The notes below the pieces were generated by a model that saw only the letters and a list, made by a program, of their open reading frames with translations, did no database searches and had not been told where the DNA came from. A stretch of 64,000 nt of DNA from Nocardia sp. (GTDB lineage: Bacteria > Actinomycetota > Actinomycetes > Mycobacteriales > Mycobacteriaceae): positions 1 to 64,000 of the forward strand of contig NZ_JAODNK010000137.1 of the NCBI RefSeq assembly GCF_025465275.1, read 5' to 3'. Of the stretch, positions 8,870-18,072 are shown piece after piece. The position numbers and the translations under genes were made by a program. Numbering within the stretch: the stretch's first letter is position 1; every line of letters starts with the position of its first letter.

Positions 8870-10651
8870 ATGTATTCGATAGAAGAGCAGGGCGTAACCA
8901 TGGCTGCCAGGGACATGCAGAAAGCACGTGAACGGTTCCTCGTCGATCACGATGTCGAGAACTCCGTCCGAGAGCCCATCGCGTATTCGTGGCAGCGGTC
9001 GAAAATGCTCAAGATCCGCCCGGATCAGCTCGAACTCCCGTTTGTGCGCGAGCCGGATCCGGACTCTCCGCTCGTGACGGCCGCCGCCCCGGTATTACAA
9101 CAACTGGCCGAAGGGCTGGCGGACGAGCCTGTCAGTGTCATCCTCACCTCGGCCGACGGAGTCGTGCTGACCAGGATCGCGTCGAGCCACCGGCTCAACC
9201 GAACGCTCGACCAGGTCAATCTCGCGCCCGGCTACAGCTATTCGGAAGAATTCGTCGGCACCAACGGCATAGGCACTGCTCTCGAAACCCGCCAGCCCAC
9301 CCTCGTCAGGGGTGCGGAACACTATGCCGATTGCCTGGGCGGCCTCGCCTGTGCGGGTGTCCCGATCACGCACCCGGTGAGCGGCGCCCTGGTCGGTGCG
9401 CTCGACCTCACCGGCTGGGTAGAGGACGGGGGGCCATTGCTGATCACCTTGGCCAAGTCCGCCACGGCTCAGATCGAAGGCCGTCTTCTCGCACAGTCCA
9501 GTGCCGAACAGATCGCATTATTGAACGCCTATCTGAAGGCCTGCCGCCGGTCACCGCAATCGGGAGTGCTGGCTCTCGGGGATGACGTCGTTCTGCTCAA
9601 CCGGCGACTACGGCTGGCGCTGGACGCCCAAGATCAAGCCGCGCTGCTCGCACACGCCGTCGACCTGAGTTACGAGGCTGCTGCGAATCGGCACATCGTC
9701 GTCCTGCCCAGTGGGCAAACGGCCCGCCTGTCGTCGGTGGATGACTTCGGGTTCGGAGCTCGAAGCAAAATGGCCATGTTCCATGTACATTTCCTCGATA
9801 TCCCCGCACCGTCCACAGTCTCGGCGATCGAAAGATCCAGCACCCTTCCCGGTATTACCGGTCGCAGCGCGTCATGGCGTATCAGTTGCCAGCACATCGC
9901 CCGTTGCACACGCGAACAACAATGGGTCACCGTTTCCGGGGAGCCCGGAAGTGGTCGGGCCGCCGTCCTCAAAGCGGCCGCCTCCGAATACATTCCCGGC
10001 CCCACCCGCGTATTCTCAGCGCCCGAACTGGCAAACAACAGCACCGAATTACAGTCTCTCGAACAAGAACTCGAACAAGAACGCTTCAGCGTCATCCTCC
10101 GCGACATCGATCTCATTGCCGAGCCGTACCAGCGGACCATCGCCGACCTGATCCAAGGGCGCGAGCACACGGGATGGATCGGAGCGACCATCGGCAGCGC
10201 CGACCACAGCACCGATGTCGACGCACTGGTTCTGCCGCACTTCAGCCATACGGTGCCGGTGCCCGCACTGCGCCACCGCATCGAGGACCTGCACGATCTG
10301 GTACCCCTGCTGCTGCGTCAACTCGGCCGCGGTGCGGAGCTGACCCTGTCACCGGCCGCAATGCGCCAACTCAGCAAATACAATTGGCCGGGAAATGTCG
10401 CCCAGCTCCGGCAGATTCTGCAGCAGGTGGTGCACCGGCAGCGTTCCGGCGTCATCGGGGTCGAGCAACTTCCGGCGGTGTGCCGCGCTCTGAGCCGGCA
10501 CACACTCACACAGATCGAAGCCCTGGAACGAGATGCCATCGTGCGCAGTCTCGAAGAGCATCACGGCAACAAGAAATCGGCGGCAACAGCCCTCGGTCTC
10601 TCGCGCGCCACGATCTACCGCAAGATCAAAGAATTCGGCATCGACGTCTGA
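8870..10651 (+). CDS. mimR: MimR/AcoR-type transcriptional activator (GAF, degenerate AAA+, Fis HTH)
   Basis: This 593-aa regulator probably activates the monooxygenase operon. An N-terminal effector region with a GAF domain covers roughly residues 60-200 (GTNGIGTALETRQPTLVRGAE). A weakened AAA+ module lies at about 320-500, with a Walker-A-like GEPGSGRAAV, a poor Walker B (FSVILRDIDLI) and no GAFTGA loop. The C-terminus is a Fis-type helix-turn-helix (KKSAATALGLSRATIYRKI). Loss of the sigma-54 contact loop agrees with the absence of sigma-54 from actinomycetes. In Mycobacterium mimR lies upstream of the operon; here it is downstream. An alternative ATG at 8900 has a better-placed purine stretch (GAAGAGCAGGG). 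Confidence 0.88.
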   Translation: MYSIEEQGVTMAARDMQKARERFLVDHDVENSVREPIAYSWQRSKMLKIRPDQLELPFVREPDPDSPLVTAAAPVLQQLAEGLADEPVSVILTSADGVVLTRIASSHRLNRTLDQVNLAPGYSYSEEFVGTNGIGTALETRQPTLVRGAEHYADCLGGLACAGVPITHPVSGALVGALDLTGWVEDGGPLLITLAKSATAQIEGRLLAQSSAEQIALLNAYLKACRRSPQSGVLALGDDVVLLNRRLRLALDAQDQAALLAHAVDLSYEAAANRHIVVLPSGQTARLSSVDDFGFGARSKMAMFHVHFLDIPAPSTVSAIERSSTLPGITGRSASWRISCQHIARCTREQQWVTVSGEPGSGRAAVLKAAASEYIPGPTRVFSAPELANNSTELQSLEQELEQERFSVILRDIDLIAEPYQRTIADLIQGREHTGWIGATIGSADHSTDVDALVLPHFSHTVPVPALRHRIEDLHDLVPLLLRQLGRGAELTLSPAAMRQLSKYNWPGNVAQLRQILQQVVHRQRSGVIGVEQLPAVCRALSRHTLTQIEALERDAIVRSLEEHHGNKKSAATALGLSRATIYRKIKEFGIDV

Positions 10652-11061
10652 GCCGATTCATCACCGCTTCCGCACATAGCGATTGCTTACAGACCGATCA
10701 GTCTCGTCGGTGTCGGAAAATGAGACGGCCGCCACGGTCGACCCCGGGGACCATTGAGTCAGAGAAAGAGATGCATTCCCGATTCGTCTCTCCCGAGGTG
10801 AGGGCACTCGACGTCCTCGCTACCCGGCAACGGCGCCGGCAGTGGCTCACAACGGCGTGGACCTCTCAGTGAACGAAATCGCGATTTCATCTATGTTACC
10901 AATTGACCGAATCCATAGGGGTTGATTGTTAACGAGCCGACCGAAGGCCCAGGACAACGGTTTCACCGCAGCGACTTCACCCCGCTTCGTCATCGGATAC
11001 TGCGGCCGTATTCGACCGACTTCCCTTGTCGCACAAACTGGTGTCCATCGGCGCCCCAGCG
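10652..11061. other. 410-base intergenic region after mimR
   Basis: No convincing gene is seen. The stretch holds a spaced inverted repeat, GTCTC (10701-10705) and GAGAC (10722-10726), related to the candidate operator upstream of mimR. A 33-codon ATG frame at 10771-10872 has no good ribosome site and is not called. An AT-richer patch lies around 10880-10935. The two flanking genes converge here. Confidence 0.6.
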
Positions 11062-11913
11062 CTAGGGCGTCTTCCGGCCGTACAGGTCGGCGACGAACGC
11101 GATGTCCGCCTCCGCGCGACGGGATGCCGCCGCCTCGTAGAGTTGCCGGATCACTTCCGCCGACGGCAGTTCGACGCCGACGGCGCGTGCTGTTTCGATC
11201 GCCAACCCAGCATCTTTCGCCCCGAGAACCGTCGTCCACCACCCGTCCGGCGAGCTGGTCAGCACACCCTCGAAGCGGTTCCGCAATCCGGGTGCCACCA
11301 CCGGGCTGGCGCCGAGCAGATCCCGCAATTGATCGTCCCCGAGTCCCCCCGATCGGCCGACGGCGAACGCCTCGGCCAACGCGACCACTCCCGACAGCAA
11401 CAACAGATTGTTCGTCAGTTTGGCGGTGAGCGCCAGCGGCGCCGTGTCGTACTGCCGGACAGTCGCGGACAGCGCATCGATCATCGGACCGAGCTGCTCG
11501 ATCCGGTCTGGTGCACCACCAACGAGCAACGCCGCCTGCCCAGCACTCACGGCGGCAGGACTACCCAGGACCGGCATGGCGACGAACCGATCCGCAAAGC
11601 TCTCGCTCAGCTCACCGGTGAGCGCAGGCGACACCGTCGAGCAGTCGACATAAGCGGTCTCGGAGCCCATCATCGGACGCAACTCCCCCAATGCCACCGC
11701 CCGGACCGCGGTGTCGTCCGCCAACATGGTGACGACCACATCCACACCGTCCACAGCGGCGGCAATGCTTTGCGCCTCCACGGCGCCCGCAGCCACGAGT
11801 TCTCCAGCCCGGCCCTTCGTCCGGTTCCACACCCGCACCTGGTGCCCGCCGTCCAGCAGACGCCCGGTCAGCGCCCGCCCCATCTTTCCCATGCCCAACA
11901 CCGCGATATCCAT
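11062..11913 (-). CDS. NAD(P)-dependent beta-hydroxyacid dehydrogenase family oxidoreductase
   Basis: This 283-aa protein belongs to the 6-phosphogluconate/3-hydroxyisobutyrate dehydrogenase superfamily (or imine reductases, which share the fold). The N-terminal Rossmann motif is GMGKMG (residues 7-12), and NRT after strand 2 suggests NADP. The substrate-binding DCSTVSP segment is present, and a catalytic-position Lys is probably that in AKLTNNLLLL. An AGGAGG sequence lies just before the ATG. The gene is monocistronic and its substrate cannot be deduced. Confidence 0.85.
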   Translation of the reverse strand: MDIAVLGMGKMGRALTGRLLDGGHQVRVWNRTKGRAGELVAAGAVEAQSIAAAVDGVDVVVTMLADDTAVRAVALGELRPMMGSETAYVDCSTVSPALTGELSESFADRFVAMPVLGSPAAVSAGQAALLVGGAPDRIEQLGPMIDALSATVRQYDTAPLALTAKLTNNLLLLSGVVALAEAFAVGRSGGLGDDQLRDLLGASPVVAPGLRNRFEGVLTSSPDGWWTTVLGAKDAGLAIETARAVGVELPSAEVIRQLYEAAASRRAEADIAFVADLYGRKTP

Positions 11914-12186
11914 CCCGGCCTCCTCGGCTCTCGAGTTCGTTGTGACAAGACGTCTCCGTCAACGGATTCCATTCTCACCACAACCTTCTCGCACTCCCGA
12001 CAGCCCGTCATTACCGCTAGCCGGACAATCTCGACTCCCCTCAGCGGATTGCGAGTTTCCGCAACCGACGGTTCGGACATGCCCACCCGTCGCTGATCGG
12101 AATGTGTAGGGCCACACAGAATTCTGGCGTCGCCGGCGCGGGCCGAGGCCCGCCGCGTGGCGGCCGTTTCTCGCGAGTCCTGGCGC

Positions 12187-12849
12187 TCAGTACCTCACGT
12201 GCACTGCTATTACGCCGTCGGCCAGCGCCTCGACGCGGATCTGAGTCAGGTCGCGCACGTGAGCGGTCGGGGCGAGGGCGGCCGCGCGCTGACCGACACC
12301 GATGACACGCATACGGGCTGCCTTTCCGGCGGCTATACCGGCCTCCGAGTCCTCGAAAACCAGGCAGTCTTCGGGCGAAAGACCGAGCTCGGCGGCGGCC
12401 TTCAGAAAGCCCTCCGGGTCGGGCTTGCTGAAGGTGACCGATTCGGAGGTGACGCGGATCGCGGGTATGGGCAGACCGGCCGCGCCCATGCGGGAATCGG
12501 TGAGTGCGCTGTTGGCGGAGGTCACCAAGGCGTGCGGGAGGTGCGCGATGGCCGCCATGAACGATGGCGCACCCGCGACCGGCACCACACCCTCCACACT
12601 GGTGATTTCCTCCGCGAGCATGCGGGCATTGTCGGCGAGGTTCAGCTCCACGGGACGTTCCGGGAGGAGTTCGGCCATGGTCGCCCAGCCCTGACGCCCG
12701 TGCGCCACCGCCAGCACGTCGTCGGCGAGCAAGTTGTGCGCGGTGGCCCAGGACCGCCATAGGCGCTCCACGACAGCGTCGGAGTTCACGAGGGTGCTAT
12801 CCATATCGAGCAGCAACCCGCGGGCGATGAGCGTGGCGTCAACTGTCAT
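12187..12849 (-). CDS. HAD-superfamily hydrolase, sugar-phosphatase/phosphoglucomutase-like
   Basis: This 220-aa haloacid dehalogenase-type phosphatase has all four motifs: DMDSTLVNSD (nucleophile and acid Asp), VTSANS, the Lys in FSKPDPEGF, and VFEDSEAGI. The cap insertion after motif I places it in subfamily I, near sugar-phosphate phosphatases. The start at 12849 (MTVDATLIARG) is preferred over an upstream ATG at 12951, because the domain begins there. No clear Shine-Dalgarno precedes it, but a -10-like TATAAC lies seven bases upstream, compatible with a leaderless transcript. Confidence 0.82.
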   Translation of the reverse strand: MTVDATLIARGLLLDMDSTLVNSDAVVERLWRSWATAHNLLADDVLAVAHGRQGWATMAELLPERPVELNLADNARMLAEEITSVEGVVPVAGAPSFMAAIAHLPHALVTSANSALTDSRMGAAGLPIPAIRVTSESVTFSKPDPEGFLKAAAELGLSPEDCLVFEDSEAGIAAGKAARMRVIGVGQRAAALAPTAHVRDLTQIRVEALADGVIAVHVRY

Positions 12850-12853
12850 GTAC

Positions 12854-12865
12854 TGGTTATAACCA
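12854..12865 (-). promoter_or_regulatory. 12-base palindrome before the HAD gene
   Basis: TGGTTATAACCA is a perfect palindrome ending four bases before the chosen ATG. It contains a -10-like element, TATAAC, in the gene's direction. It could be a core promoter for leaderless transcription, an operator, or both. Confidence 0.35.
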
Positions 12866-13015
12866 CGATTCACACTGTCGCGCAACAAGCCCTGAAACCA
12901 GTCAGATCCCACGACAGCGGGATACGCGACCTCACCGGTCTGGAATCCCAACGAGCGACGGCGTCACCCCCGAACAACATGATTCGTAGAGGTTTCTTGG
13001 AAGGGTGGCTGCAAT

Positions 13016-14248
13016 TCAGTGCTCGGGATCGGCAGCGGGCAGGCGCAGAGTGAATGCGGCCCCGTGACCAGGCTCGCCATCCACGATGATGCTGCCGTGA
13101 TGGGCCTCGACGACCTCCCGGACCAGCGCGAGACCGATGCCGTACGGCCGGGCTCCGGCACTGTGCCCGTCACCGTGTGCGAAACGGCGGAACAACCGCT
13201 CGGCACGGCGCGGATCGAGTCCCGCGCCGGTGTCGGAAACCGTGACCTCGATGTTGGCATCGGAACGGGCTACACCCAAGGTGACTGTGCCGCCAGGACT
13301 TTCGTGATTGAGCGCATTGTCGGTCAGGGCAAAGAGCGCCCGACGCAGCGCAGGCCGGACTCCGACGACGAGCGCGGGCTCCGACGAGATGACGACCTCG
13401 ACCGCGATATCACGGGAGTTCGCGTGCGCGACAACACTTTCCCGAACTTCCCGGCACAGCTCGGCCAGGTCGACCCGTTCGGTCCGGGCCGGCTCACGCT
13501 CGGCGGCAGCGACAGTCAGCAGATCGTCGACGATATCGGAGAGCGCACGGGTATCGGCGACCAAGCCGTGCAACTGGTCGGCGACCACGGCGTCGAGATC
13601 CTCGCGTTCCGCTCGGCGGGCGAGCAGTTGTGCTCGCGTGTGCAACACAGTCAGCGGCGCGCGTAATTCGTGCGACGCATCGGCGACGAAACGCCGTTGT
13701 AGTTCCAACGCGGCGACCAACGGCCGGATCGCGCGCCGGGAGAGCAGCACCGACACGGCGCCCGCCGATACCAGGCCGGCAACCTCCGCGATCAGCAGCG
13801 CCTCGAGCAACCGGTCCCGGCTGCGCTGCCACGGTGTCAGATCCGCCAGCACAGCAACCCTGCGATTGTGGCGTTGGACCACCACCAGCGCTCGATAGTC
13901 CACGTCCTTCGCACGCAGGTCGTGATAGCCGGTGGAGCCGGTCACCAAGGCCGTCATCGGGGCTGGCGCGTGTGCGCTGAGGAGAATCGAACCGTCCGGT
14001 CGTGCGATGGCGAGCGACATCCCTGGTGGAGGGTCGTCCACATCGTCGACCTGCGCGGCCACCTCGGACAACTGTGCATCGATCTGACGGGACTGGATGT
14101 GCGAGTCGACCACGTAGAAGACGACACCGACGAGCAGCAGCACCGCGCCCAGCGCGAGCGTTGTCTGCACCGCCGCCATGCGCGTGGTGCGCCGCAGCAT
14201 CACGGCCTCGGGCGATAGTGCGACGGGCAGGCGGCGGCCTGTCCTCAT
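13016..14248 (-). CDS. sensor histidine kinase
   Basis: This 410-aa membrane kinase is paired with the response regulator it overlaps. Transmembrane helices lie near residues 27-47 and 150-170, flanking a sensor domain of about 100 residues outside the membrane. The phosphoacceptor is H193 in DASHELRAPLTV. The ATPase domain shows an N box (LTDNALNHE), a G1 box (VSDTGAGLDP) and a G2 region (GIGLALVREVVEAHHG). The ATG at 14248 overlaps the regulator's TGA (ATGA), which fixes the start against a longer open frame. The signal sensed is unknown. Confidence 0.93.
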   Translation of the reverse strand: MRTGRRLPVALSPEAVMLRRTTRMAAVQTTLALGAVLLLVGVVFYVVDSHIQSRQIDAQLSEVAAQVDDVDDPPPGMSLAIARPDGSILLSAHAPAPMTALVTGSTGYHDLRAKDVDYRALVVVQRHNRRVAVLADLTPWQRSRDRLLEALLIAEVAGLVSAGAVSVLLSRRAIRPLVAALELQRRFVADASHELRAPLTVLHTRAQLLARRAEREDLDAVVADQLHGLVADTRALSDIVDDLLTVAAAEREPARTERVDLAELCREVRESVVAHANSRDIAVEVVISSEPALVVGVRPALRRALFALTDNALNHESPGGTVTLGVARSDANIEVTVSDTGAGLDPRRAERLFRRFAHGDGHSAGARPYGIGLALVREVVEAHHGSIIVDGEPGHGAAFTLRLPAADPEH

Positions 14249-14928
14249 CGGGTGCCCAGCCGATATCCGACGCCGCGCACGGTATCGACCGCAGTGCGGC
14301 CGAGTTTGCGCCGCAGGTAATGCACATACGTGTCGACGGTGCCGCCTGTGTCGGCCCGATCGAACACCAACTCCAGCAACTGCTGACGCGTGAACACCTG
14401 CCGCGGCGACCGGGCCAGCACCGTCAGCAACGCGCATTCACGCTCGGACAGCGCCACCTCGTCTGTACGTCCGCCCGGATCGACCACGGTCCGAGACGCC
14501 GGCACCAGTAGCCGTGCGCCGACCGGCAGCGCGGCCACGGCGGTCAGATGCCGGCGATGCAGCGCCCGCACCCGGGCCAGCAGCTCGGGAATCTCGAACG
14601 GCTTCACCAGATAGTCCTCGGCGCCGGCGTCCAGACCCTCGACCCGATCGGCCAATGTGCCACGTGCGGTGAGCACCAGCGCCGGTGTATTGACGGCGCG
14701 CCCACGCAAGGCCCGCAACAGGTCCAAGCCCTCCAGCACCGGTATCCCCCGGTCGATGATCAAGACCTCGAATTCGAGGGTCAACGCCGCATGCAGTCCG
14801 CGCTGACCGTCGGGGGCGATCGTGACCTGATAGCCCTCCTCGATCAGCAGCGCCGAGAGCATCTCGGCCAACTGGCGATCGTCCTCGACCAGCAGCACCC
14901 GCGGCGCGGTGGTCTCCGAGGTCGTCAT
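14245..14928 (-). CDS. OmpR-family response regulator
   Basis: This 227-aa protein has a receiver domain (acidic pair E15-D16-D17, phosphoacceptor D59 in LIIDRGIP, conserved Lys in DYLVKPF). A C-terminal winged helix carries the LSERECALLTVLARSP and GGTVDTYVHYLRRKLG segments. It is co-transcribed with the kinase. It is divergent from the redox operon starting at 15076 across 147 bases that include TTCTCAGAG near 14989, so that operon is its most likely target. The target assignment is inference from position. Confidence 0.93.
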   Translation of the reverse strand: MTTSETTAPRVLLVEDDRQLAEMLSALLIEEGYQVTIAPDGQRGLHAALTLEFEVLIIDRGIPVLEGLDLLRALRGRAVNTPALVLTARGTLADRVEGLDAGAEDYLVKPFEIPELLARVRALHRRHLTAVAALPVGARLLVPASRTVVDPGGRTDEVALSERECALLTVLARSPRQVFTRQQLLELVFDRADTGGTVDTYVHYLRRKLGRTAVDTVRGVGYRLGTR

Positions 14929-15075
14929 GGGAACCAGCCTGCCACTCCCGGCCCGAATCGGGCGACCCGCAGCTACCTCGCAGCCGAATTCTCAGAGCGC
15001 TCCAAGAACCATCGCGGATGCTGAAGCCATCGGCCACCGCAGACAACTCGTCCGAGCATCGAGGAACAGGTAGAC

Positions 15076-15324
15076 ATGGCCCAACTACATCCGCACCGGC
15101 GATCCGGCCGCACCGCGACGCTGGCATTGGCCGCGATCAGCATCGCGGGCACGCTCGGCGTCTCCGTGCTCGCCTACAGCAGCACGCACAGTTCCGCCGC
15201 ACCTGCGACCTCGGACACCGGTTCCACCGCGCCGTCCGATTCGAGCAACGCACCCGACTCCGGTACCGCACCACAGGTCAGCAGCGGGTCCGGGTCGTCG
15301 CACGCGCGGTCGCACGGATCGTGA
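15076..15324 (+). CDS. small exported Ser/Thr-rich protein of the flavin redox operon
   Basis: This 82-aa protein has a basic N-terminus, one hydrophobic helix (residues about 13-34, a signal anchor or signal peptide) and a low-complexity tail rich in Ser, Thr, Gly and Pro ending in SSHARSHGS. It has no recognisable FMN_bind domain or SGAT-type flavinylation motif. Its stop overlaps the ApbE start (TGATG), so the two are translated together. It might be a minimal flavinylation target or a remnant of one. I know no function for it. Confidence 0.7.
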   Translation: MAQLHPHRRSGRTATLALAAISIAGTLGVSVLAYSSTHSSAAPATSDTGSTAPSDSSNAPDSGTAPQVSSGSGSSHARSHGS

Positions 15325-16277
15325 TGACAACCCGAACGGGCGAACTCCGCACCGGCGAAGCTACTTTCGCCGACTGGTCGGTGTGGGGAACCACAGCACG
15401 GTTGGTGGTGACAGACCCGGATTCGCTGCCCGCCGCGCGAAAGCTGGTGTGCGAGCATCTGATTGCCGTAGACCTTGCCTGCAGCCGGTTTCGTGCCGAC
15501 TCGGAGATCTCACAGCTCGCCGCCCACGGCGGCGGCCGGTTCCCGGTCAGCGAGCTGTGCGCCGAATACCTGCGTGCCGCACTGACAGTCGCGGCGCAGA
15601 CCGCTGGGGACGTGGACCCGACGGTCGGCGCGGCGCTGGTGGAGCTCGGCTACGACCGCGATTGGGAACTCATCGCCGGCTCCGACACCGGTGCGCCGGT
15701 GCCGCTGACCATCACTCGCCGAGCCGACTGGACACAGGTGACGCTCAACGAGCGAATAGTCACAATGCCCGCCGGTGTACAGCTCGATCTGGGCGCTACC
15801 GCCAAAGCGGTTGCGGCGGACCGGTGTGCGCGTCTGGTCACCGAGCAGCTCGGCTGCGGAGTGCTGGTCGGCCTGGGCGGCGACATCGCCACCGCGGGAC
15901 CCGCGCCGGCGAGCGGGTGGCAGATCCTGGTTCAGGACGACGCGGGCGAACCGGCCTGCCAGGTGCGACTGCCGGCCGGGGCGGCCCTGGCCACCTCCAG
16001 CACACTGCGCCGGCGGTGGTGGCGCGGCGGCCTCCCGGTGCACCACATCGTGGACCCGCGCACCGGTGTGGCAGCCGAAACCTGCTGGCGCACTGTGACG
16101 GTCGCCGCCGAAACCTGCCTGACCGCCAATGCGGCCAGCACCGCGAGCATTGTTCGCGGACGCGATGCACTGGGCGGCCTGCGCCGATCCGGACTGCCCG
16201 CGCGGCTGGTGGACCGAACAGGGCGAGTCGTCACTCTCGGCGCGTGGCCCACTGAACCGGAAGATCGGAGTATCTGA
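15324..16277 (+). CDS. apbE: ApbE-family FAD:protein FMN transferase
   Basis: ApbE proteins transfer FMN from FAD onto a Ser/Thr of partner proteins outside the membrane. Family motifs are LVGLGGDIATAG (about residue 180) and HHIVDPRTG, followed by VTVAAETCLTANAASTA. At 317 aa the length is normal. I see no clear signal peptide, so the site of action is uncertain. It overlaps both neighbours by one base (TGATG at each end), tying it to the small exported protein and the membrane reductase. Confidence 0.9.
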   Translation: MTTRTGELRTGEATFADWSVWGTTARLVVTDPDSLPAARKLVCEHLIAVDLACSRFRADSEISQLAAHGGGRFPVSELCAEYLRAALTVAAQTAGDVDPTVGAALVELGYDRDWELIAGSDTGAPVPLTITRRADWTQVTLNERIVTMPAGVQLDLGATAKAVAADRCARLVTEQLGCGVLVGLGGDIATAGPAPASGWQILVQDDAGEPACQVRLPAGAALATSSTLRRRWWRGGLPVHHIVDPRTGVAAETCWRTVTVAAETCLTANAASTASIVRGRDALGGLRRSGLPARLVDRTGRVVTLGAWPTEPEDRSI

Positions 16278-16846
16278 TGGGGCAGACCGGGATAGACCAG
16301 GCGCTGTGGGCATTCGGACGCGGTACCGGAATCATCGCGCTCATCCTGCTCACCGTGTCGGTGGCGCTGGGCGTCGCCGCGCGCTCGGGTCGAGCCGTGC
16401 TGCTGCCGCGTGCCGGGCTCGCCGAATTCCATCGCGGCGCGGCGCTGACCGCGGCCGTGCTCGTTGTCATCCATGTGTCGAGCCTGCTGATCGACCCGTA
16501 CGCACAACTGCGCCTGCTGGATGTCCTGGTGCCCTTCGCTGGGCAGCGCCGGGCGATCTGGCTGGGGCTGGGCACCGTCGCGGTGGATCTGCTCGTCGCG
16601 ATCACGGTCACCGCACTTCTACGACATCGATTGGGCCCCAATGTCTTCCGAATGGTGCACTACGCAGCCTATGCGCTATGGCCGATCGCGTTCGCACATG
16701 CGCTCGGCACCGGCACCGACGCCGGCCGGCCGTGGATGCTGTTGATCGCCGCCGCCTGTCTGCTCACCGTCATCGCCGCGGTGATCTGGCGTCTCGGCCG
16801 CGAATTCGATGTGTACCACCGCATACCCGAACGGAGCTTCCGATGA
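16277..16846 (+). CDS. ferric-reductase-like transmembrane protein
   Basis: This 189-aa membrane protein has about five or six hydrophobic helices and histidines placed as in the b-type haem ferric reductase/YedZ domain (EFHRGAALTA, VVIHVSSLL, MVHYAAYALWPIAFAHALG). It would carry electrons across the membrane from the cytoplasmic flavin and Fe-S partners encoded next to it. The ATG overlaps the apbE stop, and the end overlaps the next gene (ATGA). Confidence 0.88.
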   Translation: MGQTGIDQALWAFGRGTGIIALILLTVSVALGVAARSGRAVLLPRAGLAEFHRGAALTAAVLVVIHVSSLLIDPYAQLRLLDVLVPFAGQRRAIWLGLGTVAVDLLVAITVTALLRHRLGPNVFRMVHYAAYALWPIAFAHALGTGTDAGRPWMLLIAAACLLTVIAAVIWRLGREFDVYHRIPERSFR

Positions 16847-18072
16847 ACAGCGCCCGCACCGCTGCCCCACCACGCGGCGTACGCCGCCTGCTGGTCGCGG
16901 CGAGCCCCGATCTGAATGCCCACCTCGCCGCCTACGGACCGCTCCCGGCCGGTCAGGCCGCCACACTCATCGACACCGTGGCCGCCGCCGGATTGCGGGG
17001 TCGCGGCGGCGCGGCATTCCCGACCGCGCGCAAGCTGGCCGCGGTCGCCGCCGGCTCCCGCCCGATCGTCATCGCCAATGGCGCCGAGGGCGAACCCGAG
17101 AGCAGCAAGGACGCCGTCTTGCTCACCCGCGCACCGCATCTGGTGCTCGACGGTCTGGCGGCCGCCGCGGACGCGGTCGGGGCCCGCGAATGCCATCTGT
17201 ACGCCCCGGAGCCGGCGCTCGTCTCGGTGCGCCGCGCACTCGCCGAACGCCGGGCAGCCGGGTACGACCGGCATCGCGTCGAACTCACCACTGCCGCAGG
17301 ACATTTCCTCGACGGCGAGAAGACCGCGGTGATCAATCGGATCGCCGGGCGGGCGGCCCTGCCCAGCGATCACATGGTGAGTACCTCGCGGGCCGGACTG
17401 CGCGGTCGCCCGACCCTGGTCCACAATATCGAGACGCTCGCGCACATTGCGCTGATCGCCCGGTACGGCGCCCGCTGGTTTCGTGAGATCGGCACCGCCG
17501 ACGAACCCGGCAGCATGCTCGTCACCCTGTCCGGCGCCGGCGTCCTCGAAGTACCGCTGGGCATGCCACTACTGGACCTGATCGCCTACGCCGGGTACAC
17601 CGATCCGATCACCGTGCGCGCGGTGCTGATCGGCGGATACCACGGCGCGTGGATTCCCGCCGGAGCACTCCGGGGTACCACGCTATCGGCCGCCGCACTG
17701 CGTCCGCTGCACGCTTCGCCGGGAGCGGGCATCATCCGAGTGCTGCCCACCACCGAATGCGGGTTGCGCGTCGCCGCCGAGATCACGTCCTACCTGGCCG
17801 ACCAGAGCGCGGGTCAGTGCGGGCCGTGCCGGTTCGGATTGCCGGCCTTGGCAACAACTCTCGCCGACCTGGCGGCAGGGCGGCCCACCGATGTTCACGA
17901 GATCGCCCGGCTCGCGGGCCTCGTCGACGGCCGCGGCGCATGCCACCATCCCGACGGCACCGCACGTTTCGTCCGCTCCACCCTCGCGGTCTTCGCCGAC
18001 GACGTCCGCGCGCATCAGCACGGCACCTGCCGAATCGCCTATGCCGCAACGAGAATCCTGGTGCCCCGATGA
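16843..18072 (+). CDS. NuoF-like flavin/iron-sulfur NADH-oxidising protein
   Basis: This 409-aa protein resembles the NuoF subunit of complex I. It has an FMN/NADH site (GLRGRGGAAFPTARKL, NGAEGEPESSKD), an SLBB segment (LVTLSGAGVLEVPLG) and a C-terminal Fe-S region. The cluster motif reads SAGQCGPCRFG, with a further Cys in GACHHP. The first Cys of the usual CxxCxxC is therefore Ala, leaving three visible ligands. It probably draws electrons from NADH and gives them to the adjacent ferredoxin or membrane haem protein. The ATG at 16843 overlaps the preceding stop. Confidence 0.9.
   Translation: MNSARTAAPPRGVRRLLVAASPDLNAHLAAYGPLPAGQAATLIDTVAAAGLRGRGGAAFPTARKLAAVAAGSRPIVIANGAEGEPESSKDAVLLTRAPHLVLDGLAAAADAVGARECHLYAPEPALVSVRRALAERRAAGYDRHRVELTTAAGHFLDGEKTAVINRIAGRAALPSDHMVSTSRAGLRGRPTLVHNIETLAHIALIARYGARWFREIGTADEPGSMLVTLSGAGVLEVPLGMPLLDLIAYAGYTDPITVRAVLIGGYHGAWIPAGALRGTTLSAAALRPLHASPGAGIIRVLPTTECGLRVAAEITSYLADQSAGQCGPCRFGLPALATTLADLAAGRPTDVHEIARLAGLVDGRGACHHPDGTARFVRSTLAVFADDVRAHQHGTCRIAYAATRILVPR

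Noticed and set aside
10771..10872. 33-codon ATG frame after mimR (starting MHSRFVSPEV)
   Set aside because: No properly spaced ribosome site and no known family. It may be chance in a high-GC spacer.
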